Positions 32,260 to 43,071 of a stretch of 64,000 nt of DNA are shown here, one piece after another. The first letter of the stretch is position 1. The number at the start of each line of letters is the position of its first letter. The DNA lies in assembly GCA_039105265.1 (NCBI GenBank), contig JAPFFF010000038.1, positions 248,001 through 312,000 of the forward strand, in the 5' to 3' direction. The notes below the pieces were generated by a model. The model did not search any database. It was given only the letters and a program-made list of their open reading frames with translations, and had not been told where the DNA came from. The DNA is from Tritrichomonas musculus. Taxonomy: Eukaryota; Parabasalia; Tritrichomonadida; Tritrichomonadidae. The position numbers were made by a program, and so were the translations under genes.

Positions 32260-35200
32260 TTATTGCTGATCAAGATAAAATTTCACTTTATCTGGCGTTA
32301 ATGGAAAATCATAATGAGAAAGTCTACCTTTCCCATTATCTTTTCGTCCTGCCTCAATCGCATCAATTAACGCAAATCCCACACACTGCGCCAAAATTCC
32401 TGGTGGTTCTCCTACTCCTTTGGACGAAATGACGCCTATCTTGTTATGCGAATCAGGAAGCAAGTGAGCCGAAAACTTCAATGGAACATTTGACAAAGCG
32501 GGAACCTTGTATTTGTACATCGTGTCATTGACAGGCTTTCCAGCAATAAAATTTGACTTTAATGGAGACTTTGAATTGTGAACGTATTTGGTCTCTTCGG
32601 TCATCATCCATCCAAGTCCTTGCATGAACCCACCTTCGATTTGTCCTATATCGATTCCTGGATTTAATGATTGGCCAGCATCAAAAACGATATGGCTTTC
32701 AAGAACTTTTTGTTCTCCGGTTAGAATATCAATCTCGACAAGTGCAACTCCTGCTCCATACTCATAATACTGATATGGCCTTCCTGTCTTCTTTTCAAAA
32801 TCGAATCCTTCCTGTGGAGATGCGTAGAAACCATGAGCTGTTAAATCAACTTTATTTAAAAATGCAAGATTTACAACCTCAGAAAAAGTTCTCCTCTTAT
32901 TCAAATCTCCATCAACATAATAAAACTGCTTAATTCGACTCTTCAACTGCTCGCATGCATCAATAACAGCAAATCCAGTGAGATCATTAGTAAATCCGGC
33001 TCCTGTTGAACTGGCTTCTGTGTTGATTGACGTGTCTGTTTGTTCAATGCGGATCGAATCAACAGGTATTTCAAGTATTTTAGCAGCAATACAGCAAAGC
33101 TTTGTATTAAGTCCTTGACCAGCTTCAACGCCACTATGCGATATTAGAACTGTTCCATCTTTTAGAAGATGAACAAGACATGATCCTCGCCTCTTTGCGG
33201 CATTTGGCTGGCCGACTCCGTATTGAAGTGGAGTAATAGCAATTCCTCTCTTTTTATTTTTCGATATGATATTGAAAGCTCGAGCACATCGACGAAGTTC
33301 TTCATACCTCGATTTTTCCTTGATCAAAGACCAGCATTTGTCAATATTTACGTCATCAAGAGTTACTCCATAATTAGTTTTATCATTCGTTTTATAAAAG
33401 TTCACCTTTTTTATTTCGTCTGGATCCAGATTAACATTACTTTTTTGTTTTTCAACTTCATCTTGAATATATCTAGATACACGTTCAACAACGCCTTCGA
33501 TTGAAAGGTTTCCATTCTGGAAGCCAAATCCTCTGAAGTGTGCAGATGAAATCTTATTTGTTTGACAAAGATATGAATTTATTTCAACATTTGGTATCTT
33601 ATAGCAGCTGTCACTATGAAGAATTGCTTTGATTACTAGTCCAGATGTTGTTTGGTACCAAAATCCGGCGTCAACATAGAAATCCATTTTTAATGCGATA
33701 ATCTTTCCAGTTGATGAGTCAAAGCAAACTTTGTATTTGTTTAAGAATACATGATCACCAGACATAATGTGGGTATCAATATCACGAGGGAGTCTCATTT
33801 TAACCTGACAATTTAATTTTTGAGATGCAATAGCGCATGCAGTTGACACGATAGTTGCTCGTGTTGATTTAGAACAGAAAGATCCACCAAGCCTTTTAAC
33901 ATTTACATAAACATGGTTCTGATCGACGTTGAGATTTTTGGCTGCATCATCTCGAGCATTATCCAAATTTTTGCAAGTTGGCCTAATTGTGTATTGTCCA
34001 TCAGATGTGTGAGATACCACTGATGAGTTTGGTTCGAGGTAAATGTGATACTGTCCTCCCATTTTTACAGATCCATTAATAATTTTAATATTTGACCTTT
34101 GAGGTGAATTTTCAAACTTTTTGAATATTTCCTCTACATTCTCTCCGTGCTTCAATGACGGTCCCTGGAACGATTTCCCGTTCTCGATTGCTTCTTCAAT
34201 GCTCGCGATGACCGGAAGTTCCTCATATTCAACTTCAACCATCTTTGCAATTCTCCAGGCTTCTCGCTCACTATCGGCGACAACGATAGCTATCGGCTGG
34301 CCATAATAGCTCACTTCTTTTGATGCCAAAAATTCTTCTTCTGTTTTGTTAAGATGATTTGCACCTTCAATCATGTCATGTGATGTGAAAAATGAAAATT
34401 TTTTCTTTTTCAATTCTTCAGTTTGGAAGTTGATTCGCTTGATTCGCCCATGAGCAATTGTCGACGTTACAAAGGCTGCATGCTTAGCTCGCTTGTCAAG
34501 AGGAATGTCATCTGTGTACTCAGCCTTTCCTTGAACTTGGAGTGAGGCACTTAAATGTGGAACACTCTTTCCAACAGAATTTGGTCCTTTTAATCGAGAT
34601 AATGGCACTGTTGTCCCATCTTCATTACATTGGCATGATACAGAAAATTCTGGAATATGTTTGTCCGATAATGTAAATGTTTCTGTTTTGTTGTTTGAAT
34701 CGGTAAATGAAAAAGTGGTTGAATCATAGGAAGAATTAACAATGCTTTCATCATATTGACCAGTCTTTCCTCTTTCTTTTTGGGTTTGGTGATAGAATTT
34801 GAGTAAAACATTGTGTGCAAGTTCTCTTCTGTATTTATCAAGACCATCGTCAAGATCATCTGATATGGGGAATTCTATGTCTATGAATTGAAACGCTTTT
34901 TGAATGTTTTCAAGGGTAAATTTCTTACCGATCAAAAATTTCTCTGCTTTTTTGGCTCTGCCAATGGGATTTACACCAGAAAGCTTTGAAAAAGATATTT
35001 TGATATCATTGATAATATCCGATGATTCTGGACTTTCTGAAATATCAGCACGAATGGTTGATGATAAAGCGCAGCCACAAATTTCTCTTCGATTTGAAAT
35101 TTTATATACAAAACAATGGTCTGTATTGACTTTTTCAGAAGCGTCTTTTCTTTTTCCAGGAAGAAGTAATGAATCGATATTAAAGAATATTTCTGTAATA

Positions 35201-36588
35201 ACATCTGTTTCTTTCAAAATTGTCTTAAATCTGCCTAAGAAGAAATTGTCGAACTTTACTAGACGTGCTTTTCTCGTTGCAGCATCAATAACTTTCAATG
35301 TTGCATCGACACCAGGAAGGAAGTTTGTAAAATCAGTTGATGCGCCTGCTGATGCAATGTTACCTGTGATACAAGCAACAGATCGTGTTTGATTACTAGC
35401 AAATACTGCAATTCTATTTTTTAAGGCTCGAAAAACACGATTTTCTGTCTTATCTTTGAGACAAAATTCAAAAACATCGTCTATTGTTGTTGATGCTCCG
35501 ATACGAAGAATTTTATTTCCCGTTGCTTGATCTTTATCAATTTTTATGAATTTAAGCTCGTCTATCATATTTGTCGAAATATAGTCAAATTTATCATTAG
35601 GTGAAGAAGAAGCAAGTAATTCGGTGTTGCCAACAATTATTTTGGCTTTTGGATGTTGTTTTTTTAAATCAATTAGTTCATTTAACGAAGAAGGCAAAAA
35701 ATAAAAATGCTCGTTATACCTGATTGAAATTGGTTGCTTTGGTAAATCACATCCATTTGAAATGCTGGTATAATGAAATTCATTCTCTGAAGCTGTGTTT
35801 TGCTTAAGCAATGAAAAGTCAGATAAAGATTTTAATGATTCAACTATTTCTTGATTAAGGCTTTTTTTCATTTGTTCATTTGAAAATTGACTATTTTTTT
35901 GATTTGATTTAATTCTTTGTGAGATGATTTGGTCATTAGGATCTGAATCCACAGTAAATTCGCGCAACGCTTCGAGGATGCTTCGGTATCCGGTGCAACG
36001 GCATATATTTCCATCAAGGCGTTGCATTAAATCTTCGTTTGTAGGTGTCGGATTTTCTAAGAGAATTGCAAGCATACTCATAATGAATCCAGGGCTACAA
36101 TATCCACATTGTGTAGCATGGTGCTTTTTGATGGCTTCTTGAATGGGATTCAGTTTGCTCATTGGTATGGAATTAGAATTTGCAAAATCTGTAAGCCTTT
36201 CTATTGTACTAATAGATGTATTATGAAGATTTCCAATTGGCATCAAACAAGAATTGATTGCACGATGCTTAACTCGATTAAAGACGGGATCATATGAAGA
36301 CATAATAACCGTGCATGCGCCACATCCTCCTTCTTCGCATCCTCTCTTTGTTCCTTTCATATTTATTTCATCTGATCGAAGAAAAGTGACTAAGGAATCG
36401 GTTGGATCAAATTTTCCTTCTTCGAGCTCGACAACTTGGCCATTCAATAAAAATCGAATAGTATGAGAAGTTATTGATGAGTGATAACGAGAAAATATCG
36501 AATTTGAATAACAAGAATGTATCATAAGAAGAATAATTTTTTCTTTCAAAAAATTCAGTATGGGAAAACAAAAAATTTGTTGATTCAT
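32260..36588 (-). CDS. Xanthine dehydrogenase/aldehyde oxidase-family molybdoenzyme
   Basis: A 1442-residue molybdo-iron-sulfur flavoprotein of the xanthine oxidase family, slightly longer than the usual 1330-1360. The first 2Fe-2S domain shows GCEEGGCGACTV; the second shows QCGYCSPGF and ICRCTGYR, so all eight cysteines are present. The FAD domain has VGNTE. The molybdenum domain has GGQYHIYLEP, FRGFGF, GVEAGQGLNTK and KGVGEPPG (catalytic Glu kept). Two substrate-site positions differ from bovine xanthine oxidase: Glu802 aligns with Ser908 and Arg880 with Lys987, and GGGFGGKE reads GGSFCSKS. Purine or aldehyde hydroxylation is therefore likely, but the substrate is uncertain. The N-terminus is about 40 residues longer than the family start; an in-frame ATG at codon 22 is an alternative. 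The enzyme implies a molybdenum cofactor supply. Confidence 0.9.
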   Translation of the reverse strand: MNQQIFCFPILNFLKEKIILLMIHSCYSNSIFSRYHSSITSHTIRFLLNGQVVELEEGKFDPTDSLVTFLRSDEINMKGTKRGCEEGGCGACTVIMSSYDPVFNRVKHRAINSCLMPIGNLHNTSISTIERLTDFANSNSIPMSKLNPIQEAIKKHHATQCGYCSPGFIMSMLAILLENPTPTNEDLMQRLDGNICRCTGYRSILEALREFTVDSDPNDQIISQRIKSNQKNSQFSNEQMKKSLNQEIVESLKSLSDFSLLKQNTASENEFHYTSISNGCDLPKQPISIRYNEHFYFLPSSLNELIDLKKQHPKAKIIVGNTELLASSSPNDKFDYISTNMIDELKFIKIDKDQATGNKILRIGASTTIDDVFEFCLKDKTENRVFRALKNRIAVFASNQTRSVACITGNIASAGASTDFTNFLPGVDATLKVIDAATRKARLVKFDNFFLGRFKTILKETDVITEIFFNIDSLLLPGKRKDASEKVNTDHCFVYKISNRREICGCALSSTIRADISESPESSDIINDIKISFSKLSGVNPIGRAKKAEKFLIGKKFTLENIQKAFQFIDIEFPISDDLDDGLDKYRRELAHNVLLKFYHQTQKERGKTGQYDESIVNSSYDSTTFSFTDSNNKTETFTLSDKHIPEFSVSCQCNEDGTTVPLSRLKGPNSVGKSVPHLSASLQVQGKAEYTDDIPLDKRAKHAAFVTSTIAHGRIKRINFQTEELKKKKFSFFTSHDMIEGANHLNKTEEEFLASKEVSYYGQPIAIVVADSEREAWRIAKMVEVEYEELPVIASIEEAIENGKSFQGPSLKHGENVEEIFKKFENSPQRSNIKIINGSVKMGGQYHIYLEPNSSVVSHTSDGQYTIRPTCKNLDNARDDAAKNLNVDQNHVYVNVKRLGGSFCSKSTRATIVSTACAIASQKLNCQVKMRLPRDIDTHIMSGDHVFLNKYKVCFDSSTGKIIALKMDFYVDAGFWYQTTSGLVIKAILHSDSCYKIPNVEINSYLCQTNKISSAHFRGFGFQNGNLSIEGVVERVSRYIQDEVEKQKSNVNLDPDEIKKVNFYKTNDKTNYGVTLDDVNIDKCWSLIKEKSRYEELRRCARAFNIISKNKKRGIAITPLQYGVGQPNAAKRRGSCLVHLLKDGTVLISHSGVEAGQGLNTKLCCIAAKILEIPVDSIRIEQTDTSINTEASSTGAGFTNDLTGFAVIDACEQLKSRIKQFYYVDGDLNKRRTFSEVVNLAFLNKVDLTAHGFYASPQEGFDFEKKTGRPYQYYEYGAGVALVEIDILTGEQKVLESHIVFDAGQSLNPGIDIGQIEGGFMQGLGWMMTEETKYVHNSKSPLKSNFIAGKPVNDTMYKYKVPALSNVPLKFSAHLLPDSHNKIGVISSKGVGEPPGILAQCVGFALIDAIEAGRKDNGKGRLSHYDFPLTPDKVKFYLDQQ

Positions 36589-36779
36589 TATTGAATACTA
36601 TTTCAATTTTTTTCTTAAATTTTTGAAAGAGTCTTCCAAAAAAACGATTTGTTTTATGACTTTCAAATCATTTATAGCTTTTTATATTTTGGAGAAATAT
36701 GTAAAATATTTGGAATTTTAATTTTATACCGAAATCATTAAATATTATGATAAAAAAATTTTAAGATATATGCTAAAAT

Positions 36780-37672
36780 ATAAGTGTGGCGATCGGAAGT
36801 GAAGTGTCAAAAAATTGAAATAAAACTTAAAAAATCCATAGATCATAAATTAAACCAATTAATTAAATGTTGCATCATATATTGATTATATATTTTGAAT
36901 AAAAAATAAAATTCTATGTACTGAATTTAAGATATAAAATAAATGATTTTTTCATTCAATTTTATGACATGTTATATAAAAAATATGATTTGTTTTATGC
37001 TTTATATAAAAAATTTTTAAGCCATTCGCATATTAAACCATTTGAATATTTTTAAATAGCTTAAAATTATCAGGAAAAAATATTGAAACTTACAAAATAA
37101 TAAATATAATATTATTTTTTTTATCATTTCATATAAATCAATCAAGAAATTGGAGAAAGGAATTTATAATGTTCTATAGTATAGGAATAAACAATTTTTT
37201 TTAATTCATTATGAATAAAATATATAAATTAATTATCCGAAATCATTCAAAACTGACAAAAACGAATTGACTTTTGTTTTTACTCCTTTGTAAAATATTT
37301 ATTTTATATTTTTAAGCACAAGTTACTTATATTATATAATTCAAATTATCATTTCTAAAATGAATGTTCTAAAAATTTTATTTTAGGGAAGCTACTTTCT
37401 TTTTTGGCGTCATATGTTTTTTCTTCAATATTGTTTACTCGAGAATCTTTACATAAGTTGGAAAAATATAATAAAGTTGCATTTTTCATTGGGAAAAAAC
37501 GATTATTTTCAATTGAATTTCATATTAATTCATATCTTGGAATTGCTACATAGAATTTTAAAAATAATAATTTTATAAATATTATATTACAATTTAATCC
37601 CACAATACAAAATATAAGCCAATTCTATGGATTTTTCATTTTTTCTGACACTTCACTTCCGATCGCCACACC
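36780..37672. mobile_element. Miniature element with 26-bp inverted ends and an 11-bp duplication
   Basis: GTGTGGCGATCGGAAGTGAA (36784 on) is repeated inverted, ending near 37671; the exact match covers 26 bp and a second word AAAAATCCATAG further inside is also inverted. TATGCTAAAAT occurs outside both ends (36769-36779 and 37673-37683). Interior of about 840 bp is AT-rich and non-coding. Duplication length of 9-11 bp leans toward the Mutator-like group, but the family is not certain. It lies upstream of the molybdoenzyme gene. Confidence 0.75.
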
Positions 37673-37683
37673 TATGCTAAAAT

Positions 37684-39189
37684 TCGGATGTTAATGTTAA
37701 GCAATGTTTATTAAAAAATTAAATGACAAACAATAAGAATATCATGTGTAAACCAAAATTAATATGATTAATTATAACAACTGCATTCTTATATTGAGAT
37801 AATTTGCATTTAATAGGCTCAACAGCCAACAAAAACTTTTTTTCTAAAAGTATTTAAGATTCGAGGACTATACCATTTAAAAATTCAGAATATTTTACGT
37901 AGGACTATGCTGATTAAATTTAATTTGAATAATTTGATTTGATATAAAAAAAGCGGTAAAAAAGTAAACCCATGCAAAAACTCGGATCTCCTCTTACATA
38001 AGGTTTCATTAAAAATATAAATATTCATACGTGTCTAATTTTGGTAAATAAATCATTTAACCATATTGCTCTTCATTATATTAATTCAAACTGCAAATTG
38101 ATATTGATATTTTTCAAAAATTTCGTATTTGATTATTGCAATCGATATATTAATAATAGTGTTTAAGGAATCAACAATTGTAGCAGAATTTAAATGTTCA
38201 GGGAAGCTTTAAAAAAGGAAAATACCAAAAAATATTTTTGGACAAATTTTTTTATATGATCATTCAATTTTTTTTTAAGGTATTCAAAAGTTATTTATAA
38301 AATTTTCCTTATTGAAAAATGAGAGTAGAAATTTATAATTATTTCAAATTTTAAATATGAAAATTATTATTTATTTTGATTAATATGAAAATTTATATTA
38401 ATTTTATCTTTCATATATTTAATAAAAAATGTTTATATTATATTTTATGATTAATTTTGGATAATATATTTTTAAATAATAAATAATAAGCAAATTAATT
38501 ATTCAATGTTTCAACAGAAAATTAATTATTAAAAAAATTTTTTTATCTTCAATAAAGAGAGGTATGATGAAATTTCTTTCTTGTAAACGTCATGGAATAG
38601 TTCAATAAAATACATAAAAGTTAAAAAATATAAAAAATAATTATTAAAAATTCAAATGATATAGCATCTGAAAAATAATTGGCTTGAATTATGGCAATGA
38701 TGATGTTTTCCATTTATAAATTTTGAAATTTGATTAATAAAGTATAAAAAGTGAGTATTTTTTGAAAATTATCAAAATACGTTCAACAATAATATTCGAA
38801 TTGTTTAATCCTTGTAAAATAAGATTTAATCAAAGCATATTAATTTTTCAACTCGGTTAGTAGTCCAAATTGATGATTCGCATCTTTGGTATTACTATTT
38901 TTATAAATGGAAAAATTGAATGAATTCAATGCTCTATCAATTATTTGTATGTGTTTTCACAATCAATATCCTTAAACCAAAAGATTCCCTATATTTATAT
39001 GTTTCAAATATTATATATATTATTTTGAAAAGAAAAGGATTAATTAGCATACAAATGCACTAGATAAGTAAATAAGCAAAAATAAAGAAATTTCAATCAA
39101 ATGATATTTATTATTTTATATCAAAATGAAAGTAGAAAAACTAATATTAAAAATCTGTGAGCATATAAATATTTAAATACAATATGTAC
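37684..39189. other. AT-rich intergenic region, no gene seen
   Basis: About 1.5 kb without coding frames or recognisable repeats. Confidence 0.5.
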
Positions 39190-39735
39190 TTAAGAGCTAA
39201 CGCTTTTCTTTGAATAGTTTGTAAAATAGTCAGCAACGCCTTGGAATAAAACGTTTCTTTTAATGTTGTAAGGATCTTCTGTTTTCATTCCAAAGTGTTT
39301 CATTGTTAAGTATCGAGCATGGTGGCAATTGTGTGTAAATGTATCAAATGTTTTATCTTTCATAAATTCAACCATCTTTGTTGCGAATTCAATGACAGTG
39401 ACTCTTTTCTTTGGAGATAAAGGAGGAGAAATATAATGAAATGTAAAATTGCGGTAGAAAAATGTTTCTCCAAGATCTCCATTCTTATCCTTAAAACATC
39501 CAACACGGTTTACTAAAACCTTACTAATATTCATATACTCTACCATAACAAATTCTTTGGTGGTTCTGCATAGAACAGCGGAGTGTGATAAAACTTTCCC
39601 ATATTTATAATTTGTTGAAGGTACATCAAGTGGACGAAGGACGGCAACACATTCAACAATTCGTCTTTTCAAAACTTCGGGGCCAACGGAAATGATTAAG
39701 CCATTTGGAGGCGCTGCACAATATACTCTAGTCAT
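39190..39735 (-). CDS. Permuted papain-fold hydrolase-like protein
   Basis: A 181-residue soluble protein. A histidine in LSHSAVL (His51) comes before a cysteine in THNCHHARYL (Cys137). A histidine upstream of an N-C-x-H helix is the pattern of circularly permuted papain-like enzymes (LRAT, PPPDE and related NlpC/P60-like families), which act as acyltransferases, peptidases or thioesterases. The order of segments, a short beta region around His51 and a helix starting at Cys137, agrees. I cannot place it in one subfamily, and the substrate is unknown. TCAAAATTT lies 7 bases upstream of the start codon. There is no signal peptide or membrane segment. Confidence 0.6.
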   Translation of the reverse strand: MTRVYCAAPPNGLIISVGPEVLKRRIVECVAVLRPLDVPSTNYKYGKVLSHSAVLCRTTKEFVMVEYMNISKVLVNRVGCFKDKNGDLGETFFYRNFTFHYISPPLSPKKRVTVIEFATKMVEFMKDKTFDTFTHNCHHARYLTMKHFGMKTEDPYNIKRNVLFQGVADYFTNYSKKSVSS

Positions 39736-40222
39736 CTAGAGGAAATTTTGATATTTCTGAAGAGATTGTGATGCATTCAAATTTTGAATTGAATCATACA
39801 AAAATCAAAAATTTAATAAATCATTATTAATTATTGTAATTATAAATTATATTTGTATTTTATTATAAAAAATTTTTATTCTGATAATTTTGACAAAGGA
39901 ATTGATTTGAACTCAAAATATGGTCATCGGAAAACTTTTTCTTTACTCATTCAAATGAGATAAAATCAACATATTATGAAATTATTATTATAACAGAGAA
40001 TAGATCCTTTTTATGTAATTTTTAAAAAACCGAAAATTTGTTAAGATATAAAAAAATGTTTTACTAAATTTTTCTGAATATAAAATAATAATTAATCGGT
40101 ATTATATCCTTGCTAATAATTGATAAGTATATATTTATTTATGCTATAAATGATATCTTCATTATTTTAAATAATTATTCGTATAAAGTTTAATGAATAT
40201 AAATCAAATGGTTAAAAAAAAA
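39736..40222. other. Short AT-rich intergenic region
   Basis: Lies between the papain-fold-like gene's start and the vWA gene's end. Apart from the candidate initiator at 39743-39751 nothing is seen. Confidence 0.5.
39743..39751 (-). promoter_or_regulatory. Candidate initiator motif TCAAAATTT
   Basis: Reads ATATCAAAATTTCC, 7 bases before the ATG of the papain-fold-like gene. Matches the motif upstream of the surface-protein and vWA genes. Confidence 0.55.
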
Positions 40223-40900
40223 TTAATCATCATTATCCATATCAGCAAATGCAGAATTAACCACTGAACGTGATGATTCAAGCATTGTTCTTTCTATTCC
40301 TGCTATTTCGGCTCCACTTTCACTGCTAAATTGTTCTATTCTGAATGATTTACCACCTTTTGCTTCATAAATTGCTTTCATTTCTGAAAAAGTTTTTAAT
40401 GCTGCTTTCTTCAAAGATATTCCTACAAAATAAATTTGCTCAGAAGCTAGTCTCTCAATAAGTGGAATCAGTTTTGCTTCTTCTTCAGGAAATTTATCGC
40501 GGCCTGCAAATCTTTTTCCATGAGCAGGCATATCAGCAAGCCAGATAATAGCTTTTTTCCCTTTTCTCCATGAAAGTTTAAATGCATCATTCAAAGCACT
40601 AACCCAATCCTCTGGTCCATCTCCTCCACCTCCTTTAGCTTTAATTTTTCCTAGGAAAATGGAAAGAGATTCTATTTCTGGATCAAAGTCATAAACTTCA
40701 TTTTCATCTTTAGGGTCACAAGCTTTGTCGCGATAACAAACACATCCAAATTTGAAATCTGCTTTTCTATTAACCTGCCTGATTTCAAATGCAATATCTT
40801 CAACCTTATTATGCGCTGCTTCAATTGCATTTTTCATTGACCCCGTAGAATCAATGATAAATAAGACATCCATTTCTTTTGTTCTCTTTTTTGATGCCAT
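40223..40900 (-). CDS. von Willebrand factor A domain protein
   Basis: A 225-residue protein that is essentially one vWA domain. The metal-site motif DSTGSM is at residues 17-22 after a hydrophobic strand (MDVLFIID). A glycine loop KGGGGDGPEDW lies near residue 90-100, and KKAIIWLADMPAHG near residue 113-126 carries the third acidic position. This resembles the vWA domain found beside alpha-kinases in Dictyostelium and other protists, but no kinase domain follows here. It is likely an intracellular protein-binding module; partner unknown. The start is supported by TCAAAATTT 15 bases upstream. The gene is divergent from the membrane-protein gene. Confidence 0.85.
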   Translation of the reverse strand: MASKKRTKEMDVLFIIDSTGSMKNAIEAAHNKVEDIAFEIRQVNRKADFKFGCVCYRDKACDPKDENEVYDFDPEIESLSIFLGKIKAKGGGGDGPEDWVSALNDAFKLSWRKGKKAIIWLADMPAHGKRFAGRDKFPEEEAKLIPLIERLASEQIYFVGISLKKAALKTFSEMKAIYEAKGGKSFRIEQFSSESGAEIAGIERTMLESSRSVVNSAFADMDNDD

Positions 40901-40915
40901 TTTATAATATTCTAA

Positions 40916-40924
40916 AAATTTTGA
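40916..40924 (-). promoter_or_regulatory. Candidate initiator motif TCAAAATTT
   Basis: Reads AGTCAAAATTTTTAG, 15 bases before the ATG of the vWA gene, within the divergent region shared with the membrane-protein gene. Confidence 0.55.
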
Positions 40925-41172
40925 CTTAGTTCACAAAATTATATTGAAATTTAAATTTTAAATTTTCATTTGAAATAGGTTTATCATCAAATACGCTGAA
41001 GGGAAAAAAGTAATTTATACATCAAATTGACAGAATTTCATTTATAATCAAATCTATAAACTATCTTTTTTATTCCTTCGGAAATGAGAAAAGACGAATA
41101 TATATTATAAAATTATTTCTTATATTTAGTAAAGGCATTGATTTAATTCATTATATATTTATATTTTAGGAA

Positions 41173-43071
41173 GTGTTCAGCTATGATTTCTTATTGAAAT
41201 CGCTTATGTACAATTTTATAACATTATCAAAAAAGAATTGTGAAATGAAAAAAAATCAAATGATAACAGAAAATGAATCTCTACATGATGTTGAAATTTC
41301 AAATTATAATAATATAGAAGAAATAACTATAACAGCAGATACTCCTCTCAAAAATCATTTTCATTTTTCTTTTATCATCCTTTTACTTTTATTTTTCCCA
41401 ACCATTTTTTTTTCATTTTCAGAATCGCTTCGCAAACATTTCCAAGTGATTGCAAATACCTATGATATAATTTCAACCGGTAGTGTATGGACTCATAATT
41501 TGAAGCCCAAAATTGAGAACATTTCGCCTCAAACGTCTTCATTTTTATTAACAATTGTTTTAAGTACTCCAATATCCAAAGATATTGATATTAAAACAAA
41601 TTCGCTCACAGATATTTTTAATAAAAATACCTTTTTAAAATTCAAACCTTACTTGAGCAGTGGAATAAGTTTATTAAAAAATGGACAACAATTAAAGTTT
41701 CTCAATATGACATTTTTAAACTCGAAGATTATTGATAAGATCTTAAATGATCTTCCTAGCGATAGATTGAATAGAATTTTATATTTCACTAAAGATGAAA
41801 TGCATTTTGTTTTCGATTCATTTTTTACGGAAACTATTGTTTTTGATTCAATTCAAGCTGATATAATTTTATATGGGAAAGTTTCTCAGAATGAAAAAAT
41901 AACAATTATTAGCAAGACTAAAAATCCAAAAGTAAATTTATTTGTATCAGCTTTCAGAGCAATTTGCAGTATAATTTTAATTTGCGAGGTTATATATTCT
42001 GTTTATAATTGTAATTATTTAATATCGCTACCAAAAATAAGTAAAAAACATCAAAAAGAAAAGAAGAAAAATAATTCTGATGAAAAGAATTCTTTACAAT
42101 CAATTAACATTGAAATTTTAATGACTGTTATTTTAACTATACTATCTCTTTTGTATATTGACCCGCTCTTTTTAATACATTATTACATGCCAAGTTCATT
42201 TCATTTGGTATTTAAGATTGCTTTTCGAGATCTTTTTTTTTCATATTTATTTTTTTATTCGATCGAAATTTTTAATTATTTTGAAAGAAGAGATGCAATT
42301 CATGGCTCAAATTTGGAAAAAAATTATAATTCAAATGAAAAAGAAAATAAATTATCTTGGTATAGAGTAACTTCTTTTATTAACTCAGTTGTAATATTTG
42401 CAATCCTTTTTGTTCAAGATACAAAGATTCAAGCATTTTATTCTGTTTATCCGAAAATTCCATTTTTGAATTCTAATTCTAATAAGCCATTCGAAAATAA
42501 CTTTAATTTTTACTCAGATTCCATATCAGAATCAGATTTTAAATCTGAATTTGATCGATCTGCAAACCGTTTAAATGTTGAATTTAATTCACTTAGCATT
42601 TGGCATTTTATATTTCTAGCGATTAGTGCTATTATACTCCCTATTAAAATCTTTTCATCATATTCATTTGTTAAGAAAACTTCAATGTCAAATAGATATA
42701 TATATTATTCGGTTTCAACACTTTCTCTTCTCATCTTACTTATTACTTACTCTCTAATAAAGATTAAGTTTTTCACCTCTTCTTATAAAACCATTCCTGT
42801 TGATCATTTTTACTCGCAAAATGTTCATAAATTAATTGGAAGAAGAAAAGTGTCAACAACTGATGATGATGGTGATTATTGTTTTGTTAACGAATCATTT
42901 TTCTGTTCTGTCTTTCCAATGGTTTTATTTACCATATATGTAGCCATAATGGCGAGAGGTCATCGTTCAATCGAAAATGTTGTTTCTGAATCTGATCAGT
43001 ATATAAGTCCTAATGATGGTGAAAATAGTTTAAATGCAGATGTAGACGAGTTAAAAAGTATTATCAAATAA
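41173..43071 (+). CDS. Multi-pass membrane protein with large luminal loop (Wntless/TMEM181-like topology)
   Basis: 632 residues. A first membrane helix (about 66-87) is followed by a soluble region of about 170 residues that looks beta-rich, then about seven helices (near 262-285, 312-335, 350-370, 398-415, 478-500, 510-530 and 590-608). One helix followed by a soluble domain and seven helices is the topology of the GOLD-7TM group (Wntless, TMEM181, GPR107), which act in Golgi and endosome trafficking. I see the topology, not a diagnostic motif, so this is tentative. A second ATG at 41245 (codon 25) has TATCAAAAAAG 10-20 bases upstream and may be the true start; the C-terminal tail is acidic. 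It is the only plus-strand host gene here. Confidence 0.55.
   Translation: MFSYDFLLKSLMYNFITLSKKNCEMKKNQMITENESLHDVEISNYNNIEEITITADTPLKNHFHFSFIILLLLFFPTIFFSFSESLRKHFQVIANTYDIISTGSVWTHNLKPKIENISPQTSSFLLTIVLSTPISKDIDIKTNSLTDIFNKNTFLKFKPYLSSGISLLKNGQQLKFLNMTFLNSKIIDKILNDLPSDRLNRILYFTKDEMHFVFDSFFTETIVFDSIQADIILYGKVSQNEKITIISKTKNPKVNLFVSAFRAICSIILICEVIYSVYNCNYLISLPKISKKHQKEKKKNNSDEKNSLQSINIEILMTVILTILSLLYIDPLFLIHYYMPSSFHLVFKIAFRDLFFSYLFFYSIEIFNYFERRDAIHGSNLEKNYNSNEKENKLSWYRVTSFINSVVIFAILFVQDTKIQAFYSVYPKIPFLNSNSNKPFENNFNFYSDSISESDFKSEFDRSANRLNVEFNSLSIWHFIFLAISAIILPIKIFSSYSFVKKTSMSNRYIYYSVSTLSLLILLITYSLIKIKFFTSSYKTIPVDHFYSQNVHKLIGRRKVSTTDDDGDYCFVNESFFCSVFPMVLFTIYVAIMARGHRSIENVVSESDQYISPNDGENSLNADVDELKSIIK

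Noticed and set aside
34904-35392. A 162-codon plus-strand frame
   Set aside because: Antisense to the conserved molybdoenzyme, which has clear family motifs.
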